This document shows positions 48,201 to 62,170 of a DNA stretch of 64,000 bases, piece after piece. The position numbers and the translations under genes were made by a program. Where the stretch lies: assembly GCF_000224145.3 (NCBI RefSeq), contig NC_020173.2:6311961-6375960 (forward strand), read 5' to 3'. Origin of the DNA: Ciona intestinalis. Its lineage: Eukaryota; Chordata; Ascidiacea; Phlebobranchia; Cionidae. Position 1 is the first letter of the stretch. The number at the start of each line of letters is the position of its first letter. The notes under the pieces are model-generated. The model searched no databases. It saw only the letters and a program-made list of their open reading frames with translations, and had not been told where the DNA came from.

Positions 48201-51200
48201 TTCCTAATATAGAAACAAGTGTAGATCTCCTCTAGTGTGAATCTCACACAAGACACTGTTCTATTCTATATGGGTGAGGTGTCACAGCGTGCACGCCATG
48301 GGTCCTGGGATTAGGCCACAGTTGACCCATCACTCCAACTGGAGACTCTGAATCACATATTTACGACAGTCTTAACATTGGCAGATTACTTATGTAGTAA
48401 AATGCACTTTTTAAGTCAGCAGAAGACTTGTTTTAAATTGCAAAATACAGCAAAATTAGAACACTGTATAATACCATGTTTATCCAATAGAGCGTTACCT
48501 TAGTACCAGGTTTGACCCTCCATGACTTGATTGGTTCATCATCAGCGTAAGTTACGTTACGCATGCTGTCGACCCACTGTTTCACTCCATCTTCAAACAT
48601 TACCAGCATACCTGGTGTATAACTATGGTTGAGGGTTGGGTTATGTGCATATATGAGTTTCTATACACAGGTGGGCAACAATGATGCATTTATATATTCC
48701 CACGTGGCGGGGCAACAACAGTCCTTATAAAAACACTGGTGTTCTGTTTCATACACCTCATGCCAGCTTACGAGTTACCATGTATGCAACTTTGTGGGTG
48801 ATTGTTTTTCTGTATAATGGTTGCAGTAACAAGCTATCAATTCATATCCTCTAACAGTAAGCTCTGTAACCCCATTGGGCCGCAGCAGTGTTTAAGACAG
48901 GCAATTACAGATAGTTAACCAAGATTAGTTTTACTTTTTACCTTTCCTTGTGAATCTTCTTTCTTTTGACTTAACGAGTTGATCAACCTTCTTAGGAAGA
49001 ATGGCACCACCGGTTTTGATGAGGGGTTTGCTTACTGTCACAACTTTGGTGGTTGGTCTGTGGAAACGTGTGGGTTGGGGTGTGGTATATAATGCGTTAC
49101 CGAAGTCATAAATAATGACTCATAATATTAGGGGTGGCTGGGTGATAGGACACCTGTGAGCTGTGAACCTAAAGTTTATCACAAAGAATTGTTGTTGTTG
49201 CTATCCCATGTCCTATCTTTCCCATGCTATCCCATGTCTTATCTTTCCCATGCTATCCCATGTCTTATCTTTCCCATGCTATCCCATGTCCTATCTTTCC
49301 CATGCTATCCCATGTCCTATCTTTCCCATGCTATCCCATGTCTTATCTTTCCCATGCTATCCCATGTCTTATCTTTCCCATGCTATCCCATGTCTTATCT
49401 TTCCCATGCTATCCCATGTCCTATCTTTCCCATGCTATCCCATGTTCTATCTTTCCCATGCTATCCCATGTCCTATCTTTCCCATGCTATCCCTATCTTT
49501 CCCATGCTATCATATCCCATGCTTTGTAAGCTATTCCTACTCCGTGTCATGTTTATCAGTCTGCAAGAGGTGTGACACAGTTACTTGCGCAGCGTTAGAC
49601 ACATGATTCCCAAATTTTGAAACAGGAGTTTTATAAAGTTTACAAATTTGGGGATGTTTTGTCTTATTAATTAAATTTATTGTGGTAATGAGCCAACTAG
49701 ACTAAAACCTATGGCGTGCCACACTGCAGGACCTTAACCACAAATAAAGCCAATAAAGAATAAATTGTATAAACAAATTTAAGTACGTGTTAAGTTATTT
49801 AAAAAGAAAAAAAAAGGTTCTTACATTTCTTGTTTATTAACTGCAGTTGTTGGAATGGTTGTTACTGTTGGTTTGAAACTCGAAGGGGAGCTTGTTTTCG
49901 CTAAGTTTGGTTTTAAAACTTGAACAATCTCGGATTTGTTCATTGGTTTCTGCAGCTTCCATTTATAGACTTGGTTTGCATCTGGTTTCACAACTTTGAT
50001 GGTGGAGCTTGTGGTGCTAAGGGTAGCTGTGGATATTGTGACTTTGGGTAGAACTGTTTTACCATCTTGGTTCATAGGTGATCGCTTGCGAACGATTAGT
50101 TTAAACGGTCGACCCGATTCTGATGACGTTGGAATTGGTAGAACCACGGGTGTAGTCGGTTTCAGCACCGTTGGCGTGACTGGCGTACACTTAACGCTAA
50201 CTGTTGATATCTTAGTTGAAGCTGGAATAACTTTGTTGCCAGGTTTGTCTATTCTTATAGGCTTAGGGTAAACTAAAGGTTTATGAGCAGGTTTCTTGTT
50301 GTCAAGGGGGCTTGTATACACCATGCTTGGGCTTGAATCATCCTCAACTGATGTCACTAATGATTTAGAAAGCGGGACCGAGAAAGTTGACTTTGTTCGT
50401 ATTTCCTTCATTTCACCATCAGGTAGAAAAGCCTTCATTGTTTTTCTGACGCTGAACTGGTCTTGTTTTGAAGCCACAATGAATTTGAATGGTTTCCCTG
50501 TGCTTGTAGTGCTGGTGACATTCTTAGTGATACTTGATGTATTGGTGTCCAGGGGTATTGTCTTTAATGCATTGGATACTGTGGGGGTGGGCTTGTTCTA
50601 TAAAATAAACAAATATATGTCAACAATTAATAGAGTAGGAGTAAGATGGAAAACACTTTTAGCACATAATGTAAAAAATATCTTAATCGTGTTTTAAACA
50701 AATAACGCCGGACTATGGGAGTCGTGAAGATACGGTTTTATAATTCTTTGAGTGTTCTTTGTTTACTATTAAACAGGACGAGAAAATANNNNNNNNNNNN
50801 NNNNNNNNNNNNNNNNNNNNNNNNNNNNNNNNNNNNNNNNNNNNNNNNNNNNNNNNNNNNNNNNNNNNNNNNNNNNNNNNNNNNNNNNNNNNNNNNNNNN
50901 NNNNNNNNNNNNNNNNNNNNNNNNNNNNNNNNNNNNNNNNNNNNNNNNNNNNNNNNNNNNNNNNNNNNNNNNNNNNNNNNNNNNNNNNNNNNNNNNNNNN
51001 NNNNNNNNNNNNNNNNNNNNNNNNNNNNNNNNNNNNNNNNNNNNNNNNNNNNNNNNNNNNNNNNNNNNNNNNTCAGGTTTCTTTATTTAGGGCAATAACA
51101 CTTAAAATGACATGGTTAATATTGTTAAGTGTTGTACCCTAATAAAGAGGAGCAGAATAGGAGGTTAAAACATCGGTTTTCAGAGTAATTGCTACAACAA

Positions 51201-53173
51201 CTTTATTAGATTTACAGCGCACCTAGCAGAACAGTTTTTTAATAATGTTTTCTTTTCATGCAAACTATTAGCCAACAATCAGAATATTAACCTCTGCTTT
51301 GGTAACAACCATCTGGCCAGTCTCCTCATCCAAATAACTCGTTGGGACTTCTGGTAACTTTTTCGCGGAAGCTTCTTCTTCTGCTTTCACTTGCTTTCTA
51401 TAAGCCTATGTATTATATGTATTGGTGGGTTATGGGATTACCACTGGGTTACATATACAGCATAATCTTTAAAATATTACTTAAATTCTATAGACAGCAT
51501 GGTATGCCCTTGGACCTGGGTTTTAGACCAGAGTTGTTCCATTACCCCAACATTGTATATGCACATTCTATTCTATATGGGGAGATCCTACAGTTAGGCA
51601 CACCATGGGACCTGGGTTTTAGACCAGAGTTGGCCCATTACCTCAACATTGTATATGCAAACTCTATTCTATAATTTATGGGTGAGGTCCTACAGTACAC
51701 ATTACCCTATAAATGCACTAAAACTCCAATTATTATTACCTGCATATCTAGTATGTTAGGTGCACCAATATAAATGATGGGAAAGGCATTTGATTTATTT
51801 TTTGGATTAACGTCGTCAAAATCGGACGATCTTCGCTTCNNNNNNNNNNNNNNNNNNNNNNNNNNNNNNNNNNNNNNNNNNNNNNNNNNGAGGATCCCTA
51901 CCTACATTATTCAAAGAGTCCAAAATTCATATTAACTATAGGCTATAGGCCTATAGTATATCAACAGAATGGAAACATTTTTCCAATCTATGTTTTTATT
52001 TCCCAACACAATCAACACAAAATATTTTACCTCTTTANCACGCTTCCTATTCTGTGGTCCACTTGGATGGGAAGTTGGTATGACAGTTGTTTTGACTGCA
52101 ACCCCTGTTTTAGAGCTCGTCCCTGTGTCAGTTGTTATGCTACTGCATGGTAGGCTTAATATTGGTGATGAAATAGGTGTTTGATCTTGGGACAGAATTT
52201 TGAACAGTTCGTTTTCCATTAAAGAACTCATAGTAGTCACACTCGAAGTAGCAGTGTTGGACACCAATGGTTCGCTACTAGCAGTAACATCCGGTATTTC
52301 CTGCTTTATTTTCATATTTTCAACTGAAGTTTCAGGTTTCAAATCTTCATCAATTTGAAGTTCTTCAATGCTTGATAAAGATTCATTCATATCATCAGCT
52401 TCTTGCTTGATTATTGCATCATTGCCATTATTTTTACCTTCACCCTTTCCATCTGTTGAACTTGGTTGGCACCCTTGCAAAGTTGTTTCATTTTTTTCAT
52501 CTAAAATTTCGCCAAGAACTTTTTCAGTCGTTTTTACTGCAGTATTTTCCTCGGCAATATTTTCTTCATTACCCTTTGGTGTAGTAACTACCCCAGTGGT
52601 ATTTTCTTTATCAATGTCTATCTGTTTATTACCAGCGTTTTGTTCTAGTTTTTTTTTCACCTCATTAATTTTAGTCTTCATAACTGTCTCGTTTGTATTT
52701 TGTTTATCAATTTCCATCTGCAAAACCTCCATGTTTTCTCCTGTTTTTTCATTCAGTTTATCCGTTTTATTCCCCGTTTCTGTCTGTTTACCAATCTCCA
52801 TTTCCGTAATATCTATGTTTTCATCAAGTTTTTCATGTTGCTTATCCATTTCTGTCTGGTTTCTAGTTTGTTCTTCAATGTCCATTTGCGCAATTTTATT
52901 ATTTTCATTTTCATCCTGTTTTTTATGTTTCTCATTTATTTTAGTTTCTGCTTCATTCAAGTCTCCAACAGGAGAGGCATAAACTGACGAGTCATCGCTC
53001 GAAAAACTGTCGTTGCTAATTTCGAACGAGCTGTCTTGGGGTTTTGAATCCATAACTTTATCATCGGATTCTTTTAACAAAGTCTCGTTGGTAGAAGTTG
53101 ATAAATAATCTTTAACTTCATGTTGAATGTGATCTGTTTGCGATGGAAATGTAGCGGCTTCAACTACGTCCAT
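45262..53173 (-). CDS. Large chromatin-type protein: acidic repeats, Tudor-like, C2H2 and Spin/Ssty-like module
   Basis: Exons: 52031-53192 (ATG 53173), 51740 to about 51897 (interrupted by an N-gap), 51292-51393, 49825-50597, 48942-49057, 48499-48611, 48091-48166, 47481-47779, 47120-47218, 46830-46893, 46427-46537, 45844-46006, 45262-45463 (TGA). Phases agree throughout the readable part, giving about 1,100 aa. Exon 1 is Glu/Lys/Asn-rich with about four degenerate 28-31-residue repeats (MEIxKQ motif, residues ~94-195) and two IKQE SUMO-type sites. Exon 49825-50597 is Ser/Thr/Pro/Lys-rich with two copies of a GKPFKFIV / GRPFKLIV motif. Exons 48499 and 48091 encode two beta-rich stretches, GMLVMFEDGVKQWVDS and VAVKYSDGLFYDAEVISS, Tudor-like. 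Exon 46427 holds a C2H2-type finger (CPTC...RHHKSVCH). The last exon, GTRILHRWQTPKG to FEVEYTDDDHDVGPY, resembles a Spin/Ssty repeat. Probably nuclear; no orthologue recognised. Confidence 0.8.
46180..46365 (+). repeat. Family A SINE tail doublet
   Basis: Two tail units next to the C2H2 exon of the chromatin gene. Other pieces in this gene: 46710-46800 (head and core), 47315-47380 and 47840-48025 (doublet, minus). Confidence 0.7.
48690..48900 (-). repeat. Family A SINE with head remnant
   Basis: Tail (48700-48790), core and worn head in the intron before exon 48499-48611. Confidence 0.6.
49200..49518. repeat. 26-bp minisatellite, about 12 copies
   Basis: The unit is ctatcccatgt, c/t, c/ttatctttcccatg. 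Because 26 is not a multiple of three and the unit lacks stops, all three plus frames stay open across it; these are not genes. It lies in an intron of the chromatin gene. The unit resembles the MITE terminus (tcccatctttccc) and may derive from it. Confidence 0.95.
50630..50788 (+). mobile_element. Family B MITE cut by an N-gap
   Basis: Left end (gagtaggagtaagatgg) and core present; the right end falls in the gap at 50789. Confidence 0.75.
50789..51072. other. Assembly gap, 284 N
   Basis: Gap in an intron of the chromatin gene; it could hide a small exon, though the flanking exons join in phase without one. Confidence 0.99.
51840..51889. other. Assembly gap, 50 N, inside a chromatin-gene exon
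   Basis: The readable frame enters the gap from 51740-51839, and an acceptor-like tgtaggtag lies just past its other side (about 51898), so the gap removes coding sequence. Confidence 0.99.
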
Positions 53174-53269
53174 GGATATAGAGACAAATAATCTGAAAAA
53201 CATATTTTTATTTATGGTTAAGATTTTACGCCTGAGAAAATAATTTTTTCCGTCACTTTTATAAATATA

Positions 53270-53700
53270 CAAACACAATAAAGTTGTCTTTTTAACAAGC
53301 TAAGTCTTTATCTTTAAATAATTAATATATAAATAAATAGGTGTTTCGGAAAAATTTAAACTTAATTACACCAACGTTGCGTCTAGCCAACATCAAAACA
53401 TCGTTATTTACTTATTTATTACGTTATGATTGTTAACAACAAAACAGAAATATTCAATCATATATTTATATAACTAATTATCCTTCAAATTAAAATACTT
53501 GTTTTATTTTTTCCTCGATTTGCTAAAATGTTTAGAGTTTTGTGTGTATAAAAAATATATTTTTACGCATAAAATAAAAATATTAATTTATTTAAAAAAA
53601 AATTGTTCGAACACTAAAATTATAAAATTAATTTTTACTAAAATATGCTTACAACAAAAATTTGACAATAATAGAATTAATTTTTGGTAAAAAACTATTT
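53270..53700. other. AT-rich intron of the chromatin gene 5'UTR
   Basis: Strongly AT-rich. Nothing recognised. Confidence 0.5.
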
Positions 53701-53710
53701 AAGTTCAACA

Positions 53711-53900
53711 TACCTTGAATAATAGTCTTTAATCAGACACAAATGTTTGCAAAAGGTTTTTGAGAAACTTTTTTTCTCATTTGCCACCGTGAGGTTAACG
53801 AGTCGCAATGCATGATGGGAAGGCACACCGTGTAAATCGGCCACGAGAGGGCGCAACGAGCACCGACGAAATGTTCAGTCGACATTTGTGCAAATCTATG
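53711..53900 (-). promoter_or_regulatory. 5'UTR exon donor and promoter region of the chromatin gene
   Basis: A donor (ttcaag then gtatgtt, minus strand) at about 53711 can splice to the acceptor at 53193, 19 nt before the ATG, so a non-coding first exon probably lies at about 53711-53800. The flanking DNA is locally GC-richer and carries the string GCATGATGGGAA at about 53809 and CCACGAGAGGGCGC at 53841-53854. Confidence 0.4.
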
Positions 53901-54339
53901 ATAACATATCATATTTCTACAATACTAAACACTGGCCAGACAAAATTTATTTAAGCATTTTTAAGTTTGTGGTTAAACGGATATTGTATAAACCATAAAA
54001 CACACTTTTTTGCCACACACGCGTCCTAATCTTGTATGTTAGTTCGGTATTTTAAAACGAAAAAGGCAGGTAGAGGAAAAAGGTTCGTGCCGAGCTATAA
54101 CATATTGCCTGGGATTGAGTCACGCTGACTAGCTTGTATATATGTGAGAGAATATGTTGTATTAGTGTAAAATGTGACTTGTAAGTGCACTATAGTAAAG
54201 TGACCGACAAAATTGGTTTGGAAAATTAGATCTAGCAGAACAATGGCACAGAATTTTATGCAAAGATTTAAAAAATGAATAAACTTTTTGGAGGCAATAA
54301 TAGGATTTTATTTTTGAGGCAATAATTTGACCAACTTTA

Positions 54340-54376
54340 TTTACATATTTCTTAGGTTTTTAAACTAGCTGTAATA
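54340..54376 (+). promoter_or_regulatory. Acceptor just upstream of the SLC52A start
   Basis: A pyrimidine-rich run ending in cttag lies 21 nt before the ATG. It fits a 5'UTR intron or a trans-splice acceptor. Confidence 0.35.
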
Positions 54377-54716
54377 ATGGAGGGCAGTTGGTGGAATAGC
54401 TCTAAGACTCTCATGCAAATACTTGTCCTTATATTTGGAGCTGGTGCATGGATAGCAGTCAATGGAGTTTGGGTTGAATTACCCGCAATTGTAGCTTTAG
54501 CTCCCGAACAATGGCAGTTGCCGTCCTACTTAACCGTCATCTCACAAATTGGGAACTTAGGACCACTTATAGTCACTTTAATGCAGGTATATTTAGGTTT
54601 TATTTATTTTTATTGTACTATCCTTACACCTTAACTTGTATTATTTAAATACAATTTTTTTTTATATTGTCTGTTAGATCGTTAATTCATTCATGCGCGT
54701 CACTAATTAGATGACT

Positions 54717-54754
<38 letters not shown>

Positions 54755-57269
54755 TCATAGTAACAGCCACACTTTTTATTCAACAATTTTCTTTAGTAGT
54801 TTTTACCCACAGCATATTTTAACAACTTTTTGTTGCTAATTCTCTTTGTAATTTTAATTAACCTAATCTTCACTGTTGTGTTATACCCTATCATTTGCCT
54901 TGTTTTCCAGGCAATGTGTTCAAAGTATTTCAACCAGAATGCGATGATATACAGTATTGTGTCCATTGGTACTTTGTCATGTTTGTTGCTCTGTTTCTTT
55001 TGGAACCACACGGCTGTTATTGCAGGAAAAGAGTATAGCGTGGCCTTGTTTGCTTTATGGTAGGCGATTTGTTGCTGTTTTATGATTTGTGATAATAGAA
55101 ACACATATACGTTTCAAAATTAAATAGACCTTTAAAATGGACATACAGCAAGTACAGACCGTAACTTAAAACACACACAAACATTTATTTTTAAATACTA
55201 ATGTATATAATTGGCTACATTTTATGCTGTGTATATTTCAAAGACCGATATTGCTACACAATTCTTTTTGTTAAACAACTTGTTCAAAATTCCAGGTATG
55301 CTCTTGCGTTCGTGGATTGCACTTCTTCAGTTACATTCCTACCGTTCATGAATCGATTCCAGAGCGTGTTTTTGACGACTTATTTCATCGGGGAGGGTTT
55401 AAGTGGATTCATGCCCAGTATATTCGCCCTTGCACAAGGAATTGGGAACACACGGTGTTTAAACGTGTCCTCGTATAATGAAACTACTAACACAACAACC
55501 TATCATATCCAAACTCATTATGAAAGCCCTAGGTACTGTATTTGTAAAGTATTTTGCTACTGTTGCTACCAGGCATAATGTTGTACTCTAAATAATAGCC
55601 CTTCTAGTAAAAATATTTTAAAGCATTTTTTTGCTAGCAAGACATAAGGTTGAAGTCGATGTCTCGCGGTATCGTATGTCAGATGAAACATTGGTGCAAT
55701 AGTTTTTTTTTACAGGAAAACTAATATTTAGAATATTTTCATAATAATTAATATTATAATATAAATAATAGCAGTTTGTTTATTCCAATTTTGAAAATTT
55801 CAGATTTTCTGAATCTGTGTTCTTTGCTCTCCTATGCATTATGATGGCTTTATGCGGGATTGCATTTTTCCTGCTGAACCACACCAAAGTTGCCACCCAT
55901 TTCCGCACACAAGAACAAACTTACAAGCAAGGGAGTATAGTCGATACTTCTGAATATCCAACTGCATCACAAACCATAAACGACACATATGACTCGTTAG
56001 AAATGGTAGATTCTGACTCGAGCGGTCGCAATAAATCAGAATACCAACAGCAAACATCATTTAAAAAGGAAACCAATGAACAAAATTTTGACGCTTCTGA
56101 TGCAGCTTTAGTAGCAGAAGAACCCCCAACCCTTACAAAATATGACTACGTTTACTTTCTGGTCATTATTTTCATTATAAATAGTTTATCCAATGGAGTT
56201 CTACCATCTGTGTCTTCTTATACTTCACTTCCTTATGGGGAACTTGCTTACCATTTAGCAGCAACTCTAGGAAACATGGCCAACCCTGTGGCGTGTCTCA
56301 TTGCCATGTTTTTCCCCATGACTTCACGATTACTTCTTGGGATACTGGCAACATGGGCTTGCGGTAAGGTCATTTTTATGTATGGTAAATTAGTAGCTAG
56401 TGACAATGACTACTTCACAGTTTACACATACTTAGTATACAGTGTTATAGGGTAAGATGAATACTGTTAGAACCTAAATTACACAACCTAGGGTCCTAGG
56501 CCAAAACTCTCTTAGATATTGTTATTTTCGTTACCAAGTTAAATGATAAATCCAACAATACCTATTATGTTGTTTAATGTTTATTTTATTGTATTTGTTA
56601 CACAGGGTTCGGAAGTTACTTGATGGTCCTAGCAAAAGGAAGTCCGTGCCCTATACTTATCAATGAACCAAGTGGGGCGGTCTTAATGGTAAGTTAGATA
56701 CAAATGTATACCATACAAAAAGCCAAATCATACACAGTCAATATTAACACTAGATTTTAATATAAACTGTTGCTGTCAAAAATGTTATACTTATTTTTAA
56801 AATACCTCTTTTTGTTTGTGCACCAGCGTCTGTATCAATGTTGTCTTACCACAACGTACAAATGTAAATAAAAGCAAAAAAAAACTGTTTTAAGTAACAG
56901 ATGTAATATTTTCGACAGCAACAGTTTATATATTGATATCTAATGTTAATATTTACTGCGTTTAATTTAGACTTACGTAATTTTACAATGTTTACTGAAG
57001 TGAATTTGTAGGATTAGGATGTAACTTTATCTCTATTCAAATTTTCCTAGGTTTTGTCCCAAATTCTATTTGTTGGTCTTGTTTCTTACATCAAAGTTTC
57101 AATCGCGCAAGTGTTCAGACTTCGAGGCAGTCGTAAGTCATTAGTGTGGTATGGTGCAGCTATACAAGCGGGGTCCATGACTGGAGCATTGCTAATATTT
57201 CCCTTTGTGAATGTTCCTCACCTTATGAGCTTTGTGTCTGGTGACCCATGTCTCACTGTGTGTGCTTAA
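54377..57269 (+). CDS. Riboflavin transporter (SLC52A family), 485 aa, six exons
   Basis: Plasma-membrane vitamin B2 transporter of the SLC52/RFVT family. Exons 54377-54586, 54911-55059, 55296-55532, 55804-56363, 56606-56688 and 57051-57269 (TAA) sum to 486 codons with all phases closing, close to the human members (445-469 aa). Family landmarks: [18 protein letters not shown] and [17 protein letters not shown] in exon 1, [17 protein letters not shown] and [19 protein letters not shown] in exon 3, then [17 protein letters not shown] and [15 protein letters not shown] in exon 4, and [18 protein letters not shown] in exon 6. About eleven membrane helices are expected, with a long charged cytosolic loop in exon 4. 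Several Asn sequons sit in the exon-3 outer loop (NETTNTT). Vertebrate SLC52A1-3 arose later, so no number is assigned. Confidence 0.95.
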
Positions 57270-57345
57270 CTTTATTAGAGATCTCTAATATTGTGCAATG
57301 TTTAATTTGCTCTTTTTTTTTTATGAACTAGTCAATTTACCATTA

Positions 57346-57351
57346 AATAAA
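57346..57351 (+). terminator. AATAAA polyadenylation signal of the SLC52A gene
   Basis: AATAAA lies about 77 nt after the stop codon, followed by a T-rich stretch, typical of a short 3'UTR. Confidence 0.55.
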
Positions 57352-57570
57352 AATGAATGGTATTTTAAAGATTTTTTTTTCCTACTATACAAAATTGTTT
57401 GTAGTGTGTTTTATTTGTGTTAAAACTTATAATTGTTTTATTATATACACATCGTGATTTTAATTAGCATGTACATTGCGAATGAGGCAATTATTGAAAT
57501 GCTATTCCAGTTTATTGTATTTAGGTTTATGCTGTTTACGCATAGTGTATTAAAATTGTCTAAAAAAGAA

Positions 57571-57658
57571 TTTTTGGCAATTGTTTTGTGATCTTTTTTC
57601 ATAAGGAATTAAAAAAATATTTTACATTTATTTTCCCTTACAAAACAATTGCCAAAAA
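57571..57658. repeat. Inverted repeat, 19-bp perfect arms, 50-nt loop
   Basis: Left arm TTTTTGGCAATTGTTTTGT (57571-57589), right arm its exact complement (57640-57658). Confidence 0.85.
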
Positions 57659-58840
57659 ATCTCTTTCAGAAATATTGTTTTATTTTTTAATAGATGTGAT
57701 AATTATAATTTAAAGGAATCTTTTATGTGTTATTGCTTTAAGGCTGTGAAACAGATTATAGGAACATACAATACAAAAGCTCCTATACCAGTTATGTGTA
57801 TTATTTCTAAATAGGCTGACAAAGCACCATGAGAATGTGTTATATGTTATACAATCAGTGCCAATTTGACCACAAGCTTATCTATTGTTCCAGGAAAGTG
57901 TTAAAAATGTTGTCTGGTCAAAGTCCACGCTATGTTGGGATCCTATTATTATTATGGGAAGTCACATCAGCCTGTTATGAGAACTATTTGTGAACAGGCT
58001 GTTGGTAAATCCTGTTACAGGAATTTGATTAACACACATAATGTGGTCTGGTGTTATAAGAATTATTTAATAATTATATGCATTGAGGGTTTCAGACTAA
58101 TTGACAAAGCATGTTATTTAACTTATTTTGTGTAGAAAATATAATGCTTACGCATATGGTGTTAAATGCAACTTATTTATCTCGGACTTGGCAGTGACAG
58201 TCGGTATGGTGTTAAAAGAATTGTTAAACAAATGTAAAATTAAATGTAACTTATTTATCCTTGCGTGGCATGGCAGTGACAGCCAGTACAAGTGACCACT
58301 TATGTAACTTTGTGTATGTTTGTTTGGTGCATGGTTTATAAACTTTATAGGAATTGTTCAGCAAATATATGTATTGCTTTTGTCTGTTACAGGAATTGTT
58401 TAACTGTTCAGTACACCTTATGCTGCATGTTGCTTATTCAAACATACCTTACTCGGCTTACTAAATACTGAACTCAAATGATCTTAAATTCATTGAATTG
58501 GTCCTAAGGCTTCAGTTTTGTTGTCTACCACCACAAGGGCTTAGTTGCACGGGTACAACATCCTTATATAATACAGGCTACAGCACATTTACTTATAGCA
58601 GGAATTTCACTGAATGAAAAGCACAAAAATATGGTTAGGGAACTTTGAAAGCAGCTGTTGTGAATTGTGAAGTTTTTAAGTTAATGAAATAGCCAAAACA
58701 AACAAAAATTGTGTTATCCTAGAATAAACAAACTTGAATCTTAGACAAGGATTTGATAAAAATTTGAGTTAATTTTCTGGACAAACCTATGTCAATACTT
58801 TAAACAGTTATGAAGGATTTTACAACGAAAAATAGAATTT

Positions 58841-60719
<1,879 letters not shown>

Positions 60720-60990
60720 TTCATAAAGTCCAACAGGTTTGAGAGCCAGAGGTTACAAGTTTGAGACTTGATGCGGATACCATTATAGGCAAATGTGTCC
60801 CTGGGCAAGACACTTAAAAGCAATTGCTCCAATCTAGTGGTCACTAATGGGTTGTCTAAGACTCAAGTTGTCATCCATACAAAAAATAAAGGCCCACAAA
60901 GTTACATATGTGGGAAATTAAAAGCGAAGACGAGGTGTATAACACAGAACACTCATGTTATAACAACTGTCATTGCCCCAACCAACAAGT
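60720..60990 (+). repeat. Family A SINE, full length
   Basis: Worn head (gagagccagaggttac, agtttgagac), core (gtgtccctgggcaagacact, gtggtcactaatgggttgtc) and tail in order; a good reference copy for the SINE layout. Confidence 0.8.
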
Positions 60991-61200
60991 TATATTTATG
61001 AATGGCCACCAGGATACATGTTTATTTCAGCACAATATCATAACTGCATAAATATATTACATAAGCAAGCACAGTTACAAAACTTAACCTGATAATTAAA
61101 CTAAGCACACATACCAAGATAAATATAAAAAGTTCAAATTTTCACCAAACAATATTAATACATCATAAATTAAGATAAACAATTTTGAAGATGTGGAATA

Positions 61201-61390
61201 TAGTAGGGTGGGGGAAGATGGGACACCTTTAGCACATAATATCAAAATATCCTGATTGTGTTTTAAACAATTAACAACGGTCTATGGAGGTCGTGGGGAT
61301 ACGGTTTATAATTCTTTCAATGTTTTTTACTTTTAAGTGGGACGCGAAAATAGAATGAATAGGTGTCCCATCTCTCCCCACCCTACTATA
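61201..61390 (+). mobile_element. Family B MITE, full length
   Basis: TAGTAGGGTGGGGGAAGATG to catctctccccaccctacta with complete core; the cleanest copy in the window. Confidence 0.9.
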
Positions 61391-61611
61391 TGATATTTTA
61401 AATGAGCTAATGAACTTAAGATTTTGGTTTAATTTGTTAACTGCATATATGGTTTGAAGATAATTTGGCAAGAAGAAATAAATAACGTTATAACAGATGC
61501 TACCAAGGTATTATTATAAATATTCTAATGCTTCAATAAAACTATTGGTCCGGCAAAAGAAAACAGAAACGCATTATATGCGGCAAGTTATTATAAACTA
61601 GCTTGAATGTA

Positions 61612-61760
61612 TGGTACTGTAGGGTAAGATGGATGCCGTTATAACATAATATTCCATATTTTCTATAGCTCTTTTAGAGTCGTAAGGATACGGTAATATT
61701 ATATAATTCTGTAAATATTCAATTGAAAACATGGTTTATCTTACCCCAATATTCTATAGA
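61612..61760 (+). mobile_element. Family B MITE, variant ends, shortened
   Basis: tactgtagggtaagatggat at the left and cttaccccaatattctat at the right; part of the core is missing. Confidence 0.65.
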
Positions 61761-61769
61761 TACATTTAG

Positions 61770-62170
61770 TAAAAAACGCCGTAAGTACAAATTTTACAAT
61801 ACTGTTATTATTTTGCATGGTAATATATAAACATTGGCAGATTTTATAAACTTTCTGTTTCCAAATATCTTGTGTAGTTAATTAGTTACAGCGACCGCAT
61901 AATGATACAAGCACAAGATAATGTATATGGTTATAAAGAGGAAATGATTTGTACAAACTTCTCAAAGTTCTCATAATAAAAATGATGGCACAATCAGGGT
62001 TTTATCCAGGGGTTTACAAAAAGAGTCTAACTATATTTTGAAACTTTTTTTCTGTGGCCAAATATGACACAGTAAGGCAGTTACTTCATGACTGCGTTTT
62101 CCAAAGAAGTGAGCGGTTAAGACCCGTCTAAACCACCTGAATACTCGCCTGAGTATACCATATTATATTC
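61770..62170. other. Intergenic, nothing recognised
   Basis: No ORF, repeat family or RNA structure recognised before the family C copy at 62180-62320. Confidence 0.5.

Larger units (their letters stand above)
57270..58840. other. Convergent intergenic region SLC52A / PSMD14
   Basis: Contains the SLC52A poly(A) signal, a 19-bp inverted repeat (57571-57658) and a SINE tail fragment (58165-58330). 57700-58150 and 58340-58840 show nothing recognised. Confidence 0.5.

Noticed and set aside
49156-49606. Three overlapping plus-strand ORFs of 101-147 aa with repeated HAIPCLIFPMLS-type peptides
   Set aside because: They are the 26-bp minisatellite read in three frames; the unit has no stop codon.
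49996-50697. Plus-strand ORFs of 91 and 133 aa
   Set aside because: Antisense of the Ser/Thr/Pro-rich exon of the chromatin gene.
52368-52982. 204-aa plus-strand ORF rich in Phe, Ser and Cys
   Set aside because: Antisense of the Lys/Glu/Asn-rich exon of the chromatin gene; composition is a mirror effect.
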